Shown here: piece by piece, positions 1 through 8,969 of the stretch
How positions within the stretch are numbered: the first letter of the stretch is position 1
How the letters are laid out: the number at the start of each line of letters is the position of its first letter
Source: Halomarina halobia
GTDB lineage: Archaea > Halobacteriota > Halobacteria > Halobacteriales > Haloarculaceae
DNA length: 64,000 nt
Direction: 5' to 3'
Assembly: GCF_029338575.1 (NCBI RefSeq)
Contig: NZ_CP119992.1
Span: forward strand, 2,666,001 to 2,730,000
Notes under the pieces: model-generated
Databases searched by the model: none
Told to the model about the DNA's origin: nothing
The model's input: the letters and a program-made list of their open reading frames with translations, nothing else
Program-made: the position numbers and the translations under genes

Positions 1-431
1 CGCCGCAGCGGTTCGTCGTTGAGTTCGAGGAAGGTGTGCCCCCAGCGGAACTTCGAGAGGATCCGCTCGGCGTGCTCGCGCTCGCCCAGGATGCACAGCG
101 CGCCGGCGAACGCCTCGACGGTGTTGAGGCGGAAGGGCGTCCCGTAGCTGACCGGGTTCGCCGCGACCAGGAAGGGGAGCGCGCGGTGGTCGCCGCGCAG
201 TCGGAACGCCTCCGCCTCGGCCGTCTCCCACGAGCAGTCGAGCGCGACGAGGGTCTCGTGCTCGCGGCCGTCGGCGGGCGAGAGCGCCCGCTCCGCGAAC
301 GGGTTCAGGACGATTCCCGGCGGCGTGGCGCGCGAGGAGCGGTGCAACTCGGCGAGGTCGAAGCGTGCGAGCTTGCGCGCGCTGCACTTCTTCGGGTCGT
401 CGTCGCCCTCGTAGCGGACGTGGAGGTGCAC
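1..431 (-). CDS. tsr3: 16S rRNA aminocarboxypropyltransferase Tsr3 (partial, 3' end outside window)
   Basis: Reverse-strand reading gives about 143 residues opening [20 protein letters not shown] from a GTG start at 431, and the frame stays open to base 1. This start matches the usual Tsr3/DUF367 N-terminus: a short first strand, then the [11 protein letters not shown] segment. Further family-like blocks are [30 protein letters not shown] and [11 protein letters not shown]. Tsr3 transfers the aminocarboxypropyl group of S-adenosylmethionine to a hypermodified base of small-subunit rRNA. The C-terminus is beyond the window edge. The sulfatase-like gene upstream is also on the reverse strand, with 138 bp between. 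Confidence 0.85.
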   Translation of the reverse strand, partial: MHLHVRYEGDDDPKKCSARKLARFDLAELHRSSRATPPGIVLNPFAERALSPADGREHETLVALDCSWETAEAEAFRLRGDHRALPFLVAANPVSYGTPFRLNTVEAFAGALCILGEREHAERILSKFRWGHTFLELNDEPLR

Positions 432-569
432 GCCGCGAGTAGCGGGCGCGGGGGGAAAAGCGCCGCGTAAGCGGCTCCGCTACGGAACGGCCGAGCGCCC
501 GGGAGAGCGCGCACGGTCGACGCGAGCCCCCGGCGGTGTCGGGGTTCCCGACGGCGTCGGCGCTCGCGG

Positions 570-1889
570 TCACTCGACGTATCCGAGGTCCCTCGGGTTC
601 GACTCGACCGGCTCCGAGACGTTCGTCCCGTCGTAGTCGTCGCTCTTCCCGGCCCCGAGCCGGTGCTCCTCGCACCACGATCGGTGGCGTTCGAACGCGC
701 GGACGAGGTCGGCGCGTCGGTCGTCCTCGGTCGGCGCGCCGTCGTGCTCGCCGTACGGCGTCCGGTACAGCGCGGGTTCGTCCGTTCCACGTTCCTCGAT
801 GAGCTTCCACTCCCCGACGCGAACGCCCGCCACGTCGGCGACGGCGTGGTGGATCGGCCCCGCGTCGGACTGGGGGATCAGGACGGACTTGCCGACCCAC
901 TGCTCCCGCCGCGAGACGCCCGTCGCGTCGGCGAGCGTCGGCGCGACGTCGACGTGCTGGGCGGTCGCCTCGATCCGTCCGTTCGCGCCGTCGACGAGTG
1001 CGGGCGACCGCACGACGAACGGGACCTGCGTCACGGAACTGTGGAGGCTCGCGGTGTGGACGTCGTGGTAGCGACCGAACTCCTCGCCGCGATCACCGGT
1101 CACGACGACGGTCGTCCCGTCGTCGACGGCGTCGAGGAGCCGGGCGAGCTGCGCGTCCGCGCTGCGGATCCCCGCGTCGTACGCGTCGATCGCCGCCCGA
1201 TCGACCGTACCGCCCGCTTCGAGGTGTCGGCTCGGGTCGACGACGTGCTCGACGTCGGTGTCGCCGCGGAGCGCCGCGAGGTGGTCGTCCCACCGGGCGT
1301 ACGGCGTGTGGGCGTCCGTCAGGTGGACCCACGCGAACCAGTCGCCCTCACGAGAACGGATCCAGTCGCGCGCCGCGTCGACGACCGCCGCGTCGACGAC
1401 CACCGGACGGTACTGTCCGTCGTTGACCGCGCCGCGCACCCGGTAGAACGCGGGCGCGAGTCGCCGGAGCGCTCCGTTCGGGAGGTGCTCGATCGCGCGG
1501 ACCTTCAGCCGATCCAGCGCGTCGATGTCCGTCTCGCGGAACGTCGAGACGTCGTCGAAGCGGTCGAACCCCTGCTGGTAGCCGTCGTCGCGCGTCAGAG
1601 AGCCGTTGAACGCGAACCCGGCGGTGTCGTAGCCCACGCTTCGAAACGTCCCGGCGAGGGTGAAGTCGATCCCCTCGGGGAGTCCGACGCCGTCGAACTG
1701 GGGACTGTACGCGCCGGTGTGGATCGTCCGGAGCGCCCGGCGCGTCCCCGGACTGTTCGCGTAGCCGTCGAGCGCGATCCCCTCCGCGGCGAGTCGGTCG
1801 AGCGTCGGCGTCGTCGGACGGTCGTACCCGTACGCCCCGACGTGATCCGCGCGTAGACAGCCGACCGTGACCAGAAGCGCATTCGCCAT
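570..1889 (-). CDS. Sulfatase-like alkaline-phosphatase-superfamily hydrolase
   Basis: A 439-residue protein starting MANALLVTVGCLRADHVGAYG, the typical opening of sulfatase/phosphodiesterase members of the alkaline phosphatase superfamily. Later blocks fit the fold: WFAWVHLTDAHTPY, VVVTGDRGEEFG and a His-rich loop near HDVHTASLHSS. The segment where sulfatases carry the formylglycine precursor reads NSPGTRR (residues 45-51), with no C/S-x-P-x-R motif, so true sulfatase activity is doubtful. A phosphodiesterase, phosphatase or lipid/glycan head-group hydrolase is equally likely. The ATG at 1889 is preferred because it directly follows a TATA box; longer in-frame starts lie upstream of that promoter and lack homology-like sequence. 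No signal peptide is seen. Confidence 0.8.
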   Translation of the reverse strand: MANALLVTVGCLRADHVGAYGYDRPTTPTLDRLAAEGIALDGYANSPGTRRALRTIHTGAYSPQFDGVGLPEGIDFTLAGTFRSVGYDTAGFAFNGSLTRDDGYQQGFDRFDDVSTFRETDIDALDRLKVRAIEHLPNGALRRLAPAFYRVRGAVNDGQYRPVVVDAAVVDAARDWIRSREGDWFAWVHLTDAHTPYARWDDHLAALRGDTDVEHVVDPSRHLEAGGTVDRAAIDAYDAGIRSADAQLARLLDAVDDGTTVVVTGDRGEEFGRYHDVHTASLHSSVTQVPFVVRSPALVDGANGRIEATAQHVDVAPTLADATGVSRREQWVGKSVLIPQSDAGPIHHAVADVAGVRVGEWKLIEERGTDEPALYRTPYGEHDGAPTEDDRRADLVRAFERHRSWCEEHRLGAGKSDDYDGTNVSEPVESNPRDLGYVE

Positions 1890-1910
1890 AATATGCAGAC
1901 AACGTGATAT

Positions 1911-1920
1911 AGTAATAAAT
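1911..1920 (-). promoter_or_regulatory. TATA box for the sulfatase-like gene
   Basis: Reverse-strand ATTTATTACT lies in a short AT-rich patch, with its centre about 26 nt before the ATG at 1889. This fits an archaeal TATA element driving a leaderless or nearly leaderless transcript. Confidence 0.55.
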
Positions 1921-2042
1921 TGGTCGGGAGGGGGTTCACGCTTCGACGGAGGTTTCGCGGGGAGGAGTCCGGTCGCCGGTCCTCGGCCGTCGATCCGCGG
2001 TGGGCCACCCGGATTCATCACCCGGGGGGTCCTTCCGCGACC

Positions 2043-2399
2043 ATGGACGCCGCCGACCTCGCCCGCGAGTACTACCGCGCCATCGACGAGGCCGACTACG
2101 ACGCGCTCGCGACCGTCCTCGCCCCCGGATTCGTCCACGACCGCCCCGACCGGACCATCGAGGGTCGGGACGCGTTCGTCCGGTTCATGCGCGAGGAGCG
2201 CCCCGACCCCGACACGACGCACGTCCTCGACGCGGTCTTCTCGGGTGAGGGCGCGGACGGCGAAGACGGTACGAGCGGCGAGGGGGTCGCGGTGCGGGGA
2301 CGCCTCCTCCGCGAGGACGGCGAGGAGTGGTTCCGGTTCGTGGACGTGTTCGCGGTCGAGGACGGCGCGCTGGCGGGGCTGACGACGTACGCGCGGTGA
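2043..2399 (+). CDS. NTF2-like (SnoaL-type) small protein
   Basis: A 118-residue protein starting MDAADLAREYYRAIDEADYD. The helical opening, the segment VLAPGFVHDRPDRTIEGRDA, and the closing strands EEWFRFVDVFAVEDGALA are characteristic of the cone-shaped NTF2/SnoaL-like fold, and the length fits a single domain. Members are enzymes (isomerases, cyclases) or ligand-binding proteins; nothing here fixes the substrate. It stands alone between the divergent sulfatase-like gene and the convergent lipoprotein gene. Confidence 0.75.
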   Translation: MDAADLAREYYRAIDEADYDALATVLAPGFVHDRPDRTIEGRDAFVRFMREERPDPDTTHVLDAVFSGEGADGEDGTSGEGVAVRGRLLREDGEEWFRFVDVFAVEDGALAGLTTYAR

Positions 2400-2417
2400 T
2401 CGCTGCCGGCCCGCGAC

Positions 2418-3116
2418 CTACCAGCAGCCCTCGAGCGTCGTCTCCTCCATCGTCACGTCGAGGCCGTCGTCGGTGACGGCCACCGTCGGACAGGCGTAGC
2501 GCTCCGAGACGGGCCACTTCACCGTCTCCGCGAATCCGTCCTCGCCGCGCACCCTGAGCGCGTACGTACCGACGACCTCCCTTCGAAAGGACGTGATCGC
2601 GCCGGGTTCGACGACCTCCGGGCCGGCGACGGTGCGGCCGTCGTCCGCGATCGCCGCCGTCACCGGTTCCTCGCGGCCGTTACCGACGGTGAGCGTCCGG
2701 CCCGTCGGGAGCGTCGGTCGATCCTCGACGGCGACCCGCAGCACCGTCTCCCCGCCCTCCTGGGTCACGTCGGGGCGGTAGTACGTCCCGTCGCGCTCGA
2801 CGTACGACACGGAGGGGTCGAGCGCCTGGAGGAGATACAGCGTCCCGTCGGTTGCGTACCGCCCGTCCTCGCGCGCCGCGTCGAACTCGGCGCGCACGTC
2901 GTCGGGCAGCGACGCGTACGGGACGATCACCCGGTCGCACCGCCGGTACCGTCGCTCCACCGTCGCGCTCTCGGTCTCGTTCGTACCGTTCGTGTCGCTC
3001 GTCGCCCGGAGTCCGAGCGTCTCGTTCCCCCCGTCCGTGGCCGTCGTGTCGGACGCGTCGAGGCACCCGGCGGCGGCGCCGGACGCAAACGTCACGAGGA
3101 ACGTGCGTCGGAGCAT
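2418..3116 (-). CDS. Predicted haloarchaeal lipoprotein of unknown function
   Basis: A 232-residue protein with an N-terminal signal (MLRRTFLVTFASGAAAGC) ending in a lipobox whose Cys is residue 18, so it is probably exported and lipid-anchored. After the Cys comes a low-complexity Asp/Thr/Asn linker with several N-x-T/S sequons, typical of haloarchaeal surface lipoproteins. The mature part is beta-rich and has a conserved-looking RCDRVIVPYASLP block; one cysteine is near the C-terminus at YACPTVAV and another is the penultimate residue. I do not recognise the family. Convergent with the NTF2-like gene (18 bp apart). Confidence 0.75.
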   Translation of the reverse strand: MLRRTFLVTFASGAAAGCLDASDTTATDGGNETLGLRATSDTNGTNETESATVERRYRRCDRVIVPYASLPDDVRAEFDAAREDGRYATDGTLYLLQALDPSVSYVERDGTYYRPDVTQEGGETVLRVAVEDRPTLPTGRTLTVGNGREEPVTAAIADDGRTVAGPEVVEPGAITSFRREVVGTYALRVRGEDGFAETVKWPVSERYACPTVAVTDDGLDVTMEETTLEGCW

Positions 3117-3202
3117 ACCCCCGACCTCTCCGTCGATCGGTAAGTACTTTCTACCCCGAGGACCGGTACGAGGGGCGACTCGACGGTCCGGTCAGTCCGG
3201 CG

Positions 3203-3577
3203 TCAGTCCGCGCCGCCGAGGCGCTCCCGTCGGCGATCGTACTCCTCGTCGCTGAGGTCCCCGCGCGCGTACGCCCGACGGAGTTCGGCGAGCGCGTCGT
3301 CCTGGGTCGCGGTCGCCCCCCGGAACAGGCCGTACGCGAGGACGACGACGGCGATCAGGCCGAGCGACCAGAGGAGGCCGCCGACCCACCACCACGTTCC
3401 GGCGGTGCCAGTACCCATCATCCACCCGCCGTGGCCGCCCCAGCCCCCGTCGGGACCCATCATCCAGCCGCCCGTCATCGGCCAGCCGCCGAGCAGCATC
3501 GCGACCAGCGGCGCGAGCAGGAGCGCCGCGAGCGCGACGAGTCCGAGGCGGACGAGCCTGTCTGTCGTCTCGTTCAC
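3203..3577 (-). CDS. SHOCT-domain membrane protein
   Basis: A 124-residue protein from a GTG start. The first transmembrane helix is at about residues 10-30, followed by a Gly/Met/Trp-rich loop (GGWMMGPDGGWGGHGGWMMG), a second helix at about 62-86, then a C-terminal SHOCT motif: DDALAELRRAYARGDLSDEE with trailing RRRERL. SHOCT motifs occur at the C-terminus of small membrane proteins and are thought to mediate oligomerisation. A close relative in architecture lies at the other end of the window (63530-63886). The Met/His-rich loop could bind metal, but that is inference. Confidence 0.8.
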   Translation of the reverse strand: MNETTDRLVRLGLVALAALLLAPLVAMLLGGWPMTGGWMMGPDGGWGGHGGWMMGTGTAGTWWWVGGLLWSLGLIAVVVLAYGLFRGATATQDDALAELRRAYARGDLSDEEYDRRRERLGGAD

Positions 3578-3646
3578 GAGTGAAGGTAGCTCGCGCCCGG
3601 CTATCCCCCTGTCGGCGATTCCGCGGCGGCGGGAACGGCGCTCGGC

Positions 3647-5029
3647 CTACCCGCCGTTCGCGCCGAGGGCGCTCTCGCCGACCGGCTCGTGGCCCTCGAT
3701 GACTGCCTGGCCGCCCATGTACGGACGGAGCGCCTCGGGCACCGTGACCGTGCCGTCGTCGTTCTGGTAGTACTCGAGGACGGCGACCATCACGCGCGGG
3801 AGGGCGAGTCCCGAGGCGTTGAGCGTGTGTAGGTACGCCGCCGACTCGTGGCGCTCGGGGCGGTAGCGCAGGCCCGCGCGCCGGGCCTGGAACGCCTCGA
3901 AGTTCGACGCCGAGGAGACCTCGAGCCAGCGGCCGCCCTCCTCGGGGCCGTCGGGCATGTCGTCCCCGGGTGCCCACACCTCGACGTCGTAGGTCTTCGC
4001 CGCGGTGAACCCCAGATCCCCCGTGCACAGTTCGATCACGCGGTAGGGAAGCCCTAGCCGCCGCAGAACGACCTCGGCCTCCTCGACCAGCCCCTCGAGG
4101 CGGTCGTAGCTCTCCTCGGGTTCGACGAAGTTGACGAGTTCGACCTTGTTGAACTGGTGGACGCGGACGATGCCGCGGGTCTCGGTGCCGTGCTCGCCCG
4201 CCTCGCGCCGGAAGTTCGGCGTGTAGGCCTGGTGTTTCAGCGGGAGGTCCTCGCGCAGGAGGATCTCGTCCGCGTACATGTTCGTCACGGGGACCTCAGC
4301 GGTGGGGCAGAGCCAGAGGTCCTCGTCGTCGTACTCGTCGAACTCGCTGCCGCCGATTCGGTAGGCGTCCTCGTTGAACTTCGGCAGCTGCCCCGTGCCG
4401 CGCATCGCGGTCGTCTTCACCGGGACGGGCGGGAAGACGTCCACGTACCCCTGCTCGCGGTGGACGTCGAGCATGAACTGGATCAGCGCGTGTTCGAGGC
4501 GCGCGCCGTCGCCCGTGAGGAAGTAGAAGCCGCTCCCGCTCACCTTCGCGCCGCGCGCCTCGTCGATGATCCGCAGCCGCTCGCCGAGTTCGTAGTGTGG
4601 CACGACGGGGTCGGGGAGGTCGCGCAGGTCGCCGAACCCCTCCCGCCGGAGTTCGACGTTGTCCGCCTCGCTCCCCCCCGGCGGCACGCTCTCGTGGGGC
4701 ACCTGGGGCAGTTCGAGGAGGGCGGCCTCGAGGTCGGCCTCTAGCCCGTCGGCGCGCGCCTCCACGTCCTCCAGCTCCGCCTTGAGTTCCTGCGAGCGGT
4801 CGATGGCCTCCTGCGCCGCCTCCTCGTCGCCCTCGCGCTTGAGGTCGCCGATGCGCTGGCTGACCTGGTTGCGCTCGTGGCGGAGGTCGTCGCCGCGCGC
4901 CTTGCGCGAGCGCCACTCCTCGTCGATCTCGAGGATCGCGTCGAGGTCCACCTCCTCGTCCATCCCGCGCTTCTCTACGGCCTCGCGGACGACGTCCGGG
5001 TGATCCCGGACGAACTGCCTGCTCAACAT
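3647..5029 (-). CDS. serS: Serine--tRNA ligase
   Basis: A 460-residue class II seryl-tRNA synthetase of the common bacterial/haloarchaeal type, not the rare methanogen type. The N-terminal two-helix tRNA-binding coiled coil spans roughly residues 30-105. The catalytic domain shows the serine-binding LCPTAEVPVTN segment, motif 2 (FRREAGEHG), EVSSASNFEAFQARR, and motif 3 (ASGLALPRVMVAVLE). It charges tRNA-Ser (and tRNA-Sec where present) in the cytosol. The ATG at 5029 begins the canonical MLSRQFVRDHPD start, so length and start are secure. Monocistronic. Confidence 0.97.
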   Translation of the reverse strand: MLSRQFVRDHPDVVREAVEKRGMDEEVDLDAILEIDEEWRSRKARGDDLRHERNQVSQRIGDLKREGDEEAAQEAIDRSQELKAELEDVEARADGLEADLEAALLELPQVPHESVPPGGSEADNVELRREGFGDLRDLPDPVVPHYELGERLRIIDEARGAKVSGSGFYFLTGDGARLEHALIQFMLDVHREQGYVDVFPPVPVKTTAMRGTGQLPKFNEDAYRIGGSEFDEYDDEDLWLCPTAEVPVTNMYADEILLREDLPLKHQAYTPNFRREAGEHGTETRGIVRVHQFNKVELVNFVEPEESYDRLEGLVEEAEVVLRRLGLPYRVIELCTGDLGFTAAKTYDVEVWAPGDDMPDGPEEGGRWLEVSSASNFEAFQARRAGLRYRPERHESAAYLHTLNASGLALPRVMVAVLEYYQNDDGTVTVPEALRPYMGGQAVIEGHEPVGESALGANGG

Positions 5030-5143
5030 GTCTTCCGCTTCCCCCGGACGCGACTAAGGCATGTCGCATCCCCGCCTCCCCGTCGCACGGTGCACCTCGC
5101 AGCGGCGCGTTTCTTGTCGCTGTGGGACCAAGTACGACCAGCC

Positions 5144-5932
5144 ATGGCGAAGACACTTCCCGAGCTGTTCGACCTGACCGGCCAGACGGCGCTCGTGACC
5201 GGCGCGGGCAGCGGCATCGGCCGCGCGTACGCGGAGGGGCTCGCCGAGGCGGACGCGGCGGTCGCGTGCGTCGACGTGGACGGGAACGCGGCGACCCGAA
5301 CCGCCGACTTGCTCCCGACCGACGCCATCGCCGTCCCGGCGGACGTCACGAGCGAGGAGGACGTCGCCGCCGCCGTCGAGCAGACAGCGAACGAGTTGGG
5401 CGGGCTCGACGCGGTCTTCCCCAACGCGGGCGTCGGCGGCGCGATCGCGCCCCTCGCCGAGCACGACCTCGGCGACTGGCGGCGCGTCGTCGAGGTGAAC
5501 CTCACGGGCGTGTTCCTCACGGCGCGCGCGGCGGCGCAGCACTTCATCGAATCGGGGGACGGCGGCAGCATCACGAGCACGGCTTCGATCTACGGCCTCG
5601 TCGGGAGCTTCAACGGCGCGTCGCCGGCGTACACCGCGGCGAAGGGCGGCGTGGTCAACCTCACCCGGGACATGGCCGTCTCGCTCGCGCCCCACGGCGT
5701 CCGCGTGAACGCCATCGCCCCCGGCTTCGTCGAGACGGCGCTGTTCGCCGACGTCGACGTCTCCGAGGAGGAGATGGCCGCGTTCACGGAGGAGATCGAG
5801 CGCCGAACCCTCCTGGGGCGGCTCGCCCGCGCGGAGGAGCTCAAGGGGATCGCGGTGTTTCTGGCGTCCGACGCCGCGAGTTACGTCACCGGACAGACGT
5901 ACCCCGTCGACGGCGGCTGGCTCTCGGTCTGA
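5144..5932 (+). CDS. Short-chain dehydrogenase/reductase
   Basis: A 262-residue classical SDR. The cofactor motif TGAGSGIG is at residues 19-26, NAG at the end of strand 4 (PNAGVGG), the active-site Ser in SITSTASIYG and the Y-x3-K pair at Y163/K167 (YTAAKGG). The C-terminal TYPVDGGW is characteristic of FabG-like members. The Asp in CVDVDGN after strand 2 suggests NAD(H) preference. Substrate cannot be assigned. The ATG at 5144 is chosen over longer frames because it gives the standard spacing to the Rossmann motif. Confidence 0.92.
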   Translation: MAKTLPELFDLTGQTALVTGAGSGIGRAYAEGLAEADAAVACVDVDGNAATRTADLLPTDAIAVPADVTSEEDVAAAVEQTANELGGLDAVFPNAGVGGAIAPLAEHDLGDWRRVVEVNLTGVFLTARAAAQHFIESGDGGSITSTASIYGLVGSFNGASPAYTAAKGGVVNLTRDMAVSLAPHGVRVNAIAPGFVETALFADVDVSEEEMAAFTEEIERRTLLGRLARAEELKGIAVFLASDAASYVTGQTYPVDGGWLSV

Positions 5933-5976
5933 GGCTCGCCGAACCGCTTTTGCCTCCCCGGGACGCCCACTCACGC

Positions 5977-6894
5977 ATGGCGATCGGCGACCTGTACGAG
6001 GTGGGAACGGAGGCGTGTGAGGGCTGCTACTACGTCGACGTGGGACTGTACGACAGACCGGCGTACGGCGCGGTCTACGTCGTCGACGCGGAGCGGCCCG
6101 CGGTCGTCGATACCGGCATGGGGACGCACTACGGGGCCGTCCTCGCCGCGATGGAGCGTCTCGGCATCGCGCCCGAGGACCTCGCGGTCATCGCGCCGAC
6201 TCACGTCCACCTCGATCACGCGGGCGGCGCGGGCTACCTCGCCCGCGAGTGCCCGAACGCGTCGGTCCACGTCCACGGGATCGGCGCGCCGCACCTCGTC
6301 GATCCGGAGCGGCTCGTCGAGGGGACGAAGCGCGCCGTCGGCGATCAGTGGGAGTTCTACGCCGACCCGCTGCCCGTCCCCGAGGAGCGCGTCGTGACGC
6401 TCGCCGACGGCGACGCGATCGACCTCGGCGACCGCGAACTCCGCGTCCATCACGCCCCGGGACACGCCCCCCACCAGGTGGTGTTCGAACTCCCCGACGC
6501 GAGCGCCGTCTTCACCGCCGACGCCGCCGGCATCTACGTTCCGGCGATCGACGCGGTCGAGCCGACCACCCCGCCGCCGAACTTCGACTTCGATCAGAGC
6601 CTCGCCGACGTGGAGATGATCGAATCGCTCGACCCCGAGACGCTGCTCTACGCCCACTACGGTCCCGCTCCGGCCGACGGCTACCTCGCGGCGTACGCGA
6701 ACCGCCTCGTCGACTGGGTGGCGGAGGTCGAGGCGGTCCGCGCGGACCTCGGCGACGACGCGGCCGTCGCCGAGCACTTCGCCGACGCGACGGCGGCGCG
6801 CATGGGCGACGTCTGGGGTGAGCGAAAGGCCCGCGGTGAGGGGAGGATGAACGCGCGCGGCGTCCTCCGCTATCTCGACGTTCGCGATCGATGA
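5977..6894 (+). CDS. MBL-fold metallo-hydrolase
   Basis: A 305-residue metallo-beta-lactamase-fold protein. The metal motif THVHLDHAGG is at residues 75-84 (H76, H78, D80, H81), the later His in HHAPGHAPHQ, the bridging Asp in FTADAAGIY and a final His in LLYAHYGP. The long C-terminal helical extension (VDWVAEVEAVRADLG onwards) resembles haloarchaeal MBL proteins annotated as glyoxalase II/RNase Z-like. It is probably a dinuclear-metal hydrolase; the substrate is unknown. Starts 45 bp after the SDR gene on the same strand, so the two may be co-transcribed. Confidence 0.9.
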   Translation: MAIGDLYEVGTEACEGCYYVDVGLYDRPAYGAVYVVDAERPAVVDTGMGTHYGAVLAAMERLGIAPEDLAVIAPTHVHLDHAGGAGYLARECPNASVHVHGIGAPHLVDPERLVEGTKRAVGDQWEFYADPLPVPEERVVTLADGDAIDLGDRELRVHHAPGHAPHQVVFELPDASAVFTADAAGIYVPAIDAVEPTTPPPNFDFDQSLADVEMIESLDPETLLYAHYGPAPADGYLAAYANRLVDWVAEVEAVRADLGDDAAVAEHFADATAARMGDVWGERKARGEGRMNARGVLRYLDVRDR

Positions 6895-7058
6895 GGGGTC
6901 CCGTGGGCGCTCGCGCCGGTTAGCGGGCGTGAGCGAACGGCGTCGAAGGCGGTCCGCGACGGTTCGTCGCCGTCGCGCAGTCACCATCGACGGAGAATCG
7001 AAGGGCGTACCGGTGTTCTTTAAGCACGTGCGGACGTCAACCGCTCGTAGAGAGCACC

Positions 7059-8918
7059 GTGTCGAGCGAACTGATCCCCCTCGTGGCGGTCATCATCGCG
7101 GTCGGCGTGATCGCCCAGCTACTGGGCGACCGTTTCCGGATCCCGAGTATCATCTTCCTCATACTCGCGGGTATCGGGCTCGGCCCGGCCGGTATCGGCT
7201 TCATCTCCCGGGGAGCGTTCGGCGACGCGCTCCCCGCCATCGTCGGGCTCTCGGTCGCCATCATCGTCTTCGAGGGGGCGTTCCATCTCCACGTCGATAA
7301 GCTCCGCCAGGCCCCCCGCGAGACGGTCCGACTGGTGACGGTCGGGGCCACCATCGCGCTGGTCGGCACCGCCGTCGTCGTTCGCTACGCCCTCGGCGCC
7401 CCGTGGGACCTCTCGTTTCTCATCGGGGCGCTGCTGGTCGCGACGGGTCCGACGGTCATCACGCCCATCCTCGAGGTGGTGCCCGCGCGGAACCGCGTCG
7501 AGGCCGCGATGGAGACCGAGGGCATCGTCAACGACGTGACGGCGGCGATCATCGCCGTCGTCGTCTTCGAGGCGGTCGTCCTGGAGAGCGTCACCGGGCC
7601 GACGCTCCTCGAGGACTTCGTCGTCCGGCTCGGGGTGGGTGTCTTCGTCGGCATCGTCATGGCCGCGGCGCTGCGGTTCGGCCTCCGGTACGTCGATCTC
7701 TCGCCCGGCAACGCGCCCCAGAACGCCCGCCTGCTCGTCCTCGCGGGCGCACTCGTCGCCTACGGTGCCGCCGACATCGTTCGCGGCGAGGCGGGCATCG
7801 CCGCCGTCGCGACCGCGGGGATCATCCTCGGGAACCTCGACATCCCGTACGAGGAGGACATCGAGGACTTCAAGGGCGATCTCTCGCTCATCGTGCTCTC
7901 GTTCGTCTTCATCGCACTCGGGGCGCTCATTCGGTTCGCGGACATCGTCCAGCTCGGACTGGGCGGTATCGCGGTCGTCCTCGCGGTCGCGCTCGTCATT
8001 CGCCCGGCGCTCGTGTTCGTCTCGACGATCGGCGGTCGGTTCACCCTCAACGAGCGGGTGTTCATGAGCCTCGTCGCTCCACGCGGTATCATCCCCGCGT
8101 CCGTCGCCACGCTGTTCGCGGTCCAGTTGCAGGCGGAGGGGCAGGCCGCCGCGGCGACGCTCCTCGCCGGGACGGTCTTTCTCGTCATCCTCACGACGGT
8201 CCTCTTCGAGGGGGGACTCTCGCGGTACATCGCGGAATTCCTCGACGTCATACCCATGCGCGTACTCATCATCGGAGGCGGAACCGTGGGCCGCGCGCTC
8301 GCGGAGCGCCTCGAAGACAGGGGAGAGAACGTCGTCATCATCGACAACGACGGAGAGATGGTAGAGACGGCCCGCAACGCGGGTCACACCGTTCACATCG
8401 GCGACGGCACCGACACCGACGTCCTCCAGGCGGCCGGCGCCGGAAACGCGAAGACCCTGGTGGCCGCGACCGGTGACGACGACGTGAACCTCCTCGCGGC
8501 ACAGCTCGCTAACTCCCGCTTCGAGATCGAGCGGGTCATCGCCCGGGTGAACAACCCGAACAACGTCGCGGCGTTCGAGGATCTCGGCGTGAAGACCATC
8601 TCGCCGACGATGGCGACCGCCCAGGCGCTCGACGACCTCATCGAGCGCCCCGCGCTCGCCAACTGGGTCTCCGGCCTCGGCGACACGGGCGACGTCCAGG
8701 AGATCGAGGTGACGGCAGACGACCTCGTCGGCCGCACCGTCCGCGAGGTCGGCCCGGAACTCCCGGGGGGCTGTCTCATCGCGCTGGTCAGTCGCAACGG
8801 CGACGCGCAGGTGCCCGACGCCGACTTCGAACTCCAGCACGGCGACCGGATCACGCTTCTCGGCGGACACGACGCCGTCCGCGAGGCGATGACGTTCTGC
8901 CACCCCGACCAGCGCTGA
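7059..8918 (+). CDS. NhaP-type cation:proton antiporter with C-terminal TrkA/RCK domains
   Basis: A 619-residue CPA1-family antiporter. Residues 1 to about 395 hold a dozen hydrophobic helices with family-like segments (AGIGLGPAG, VAIIVFEGAFHL, ATGPTVITPILE, MSLVAPRGIIPAS). From about residue 400 a TrkA-N Rossmann domain (MRVLIIGGGTVGRALAERL, IIDNDGEMVE, GDGTDTDVL) is followed by a TrkA-C domain near 540-619. Such fusions exchange Na+ or K+ for H+ across the membrane under nucleotide control. Start is GTG at 7059. Confidence 0.93.
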   Translation: MSSELIPLVAVIIAVGVIAQLLGDRFRIPSIIFLILAGIGLGPAGIGFISRGAFGDALPAIVGLSVAIIVFEGAFHLHVDKLRQAPRETVRLVTVGATIALVGTAVVVRYALGAPWDLSFLIGALLVATGPTVITPILEVVPARNRVEAAMETEGIVNDVTAAIIAVVVFEAVVLESVTGPTLLEDFVVRLGVGVFVGIVMAAALRFGLRYVDLSPGNAPQNARLLVLAGALVAYGAADIVRGEAGIAAVATAGIILGNLDIPYEEDIEDFKGDLSLIVLSFVFIALGALIRFADIVQLGLGGIAVVLAVALVIRPALVFVSTIGGRFTLNERVFMSLVAPRGIIPASVATLFAVQLQAEGQAAAATLLAGTVFLVILTTVLFEGGLSRYIAEFLDVIPMRVLIIGGGTVGRALAERLEDRGENVVIIDNDGEMVETARNAGHTVHIGDGTDTDVLQAAGAGNAKTLVAATGDDDVNLLAAQLANSRFEIERVIARVNNPNNVAAFEDLGVKTISPTMATAQALDDLIERPALANWVSGLGDTGDVQEIEVTADDLVGRTVREVGPELPGGCLIALVSRNGDAQVPDADFELQHGDRITLLGGHDAVREAMTFCHPDQR

Positions 8919-8969
8919 GACCGGCGACGTGACCGGCGAGACGCCGTGGACCGCCGGCGTCGAGGAGGC

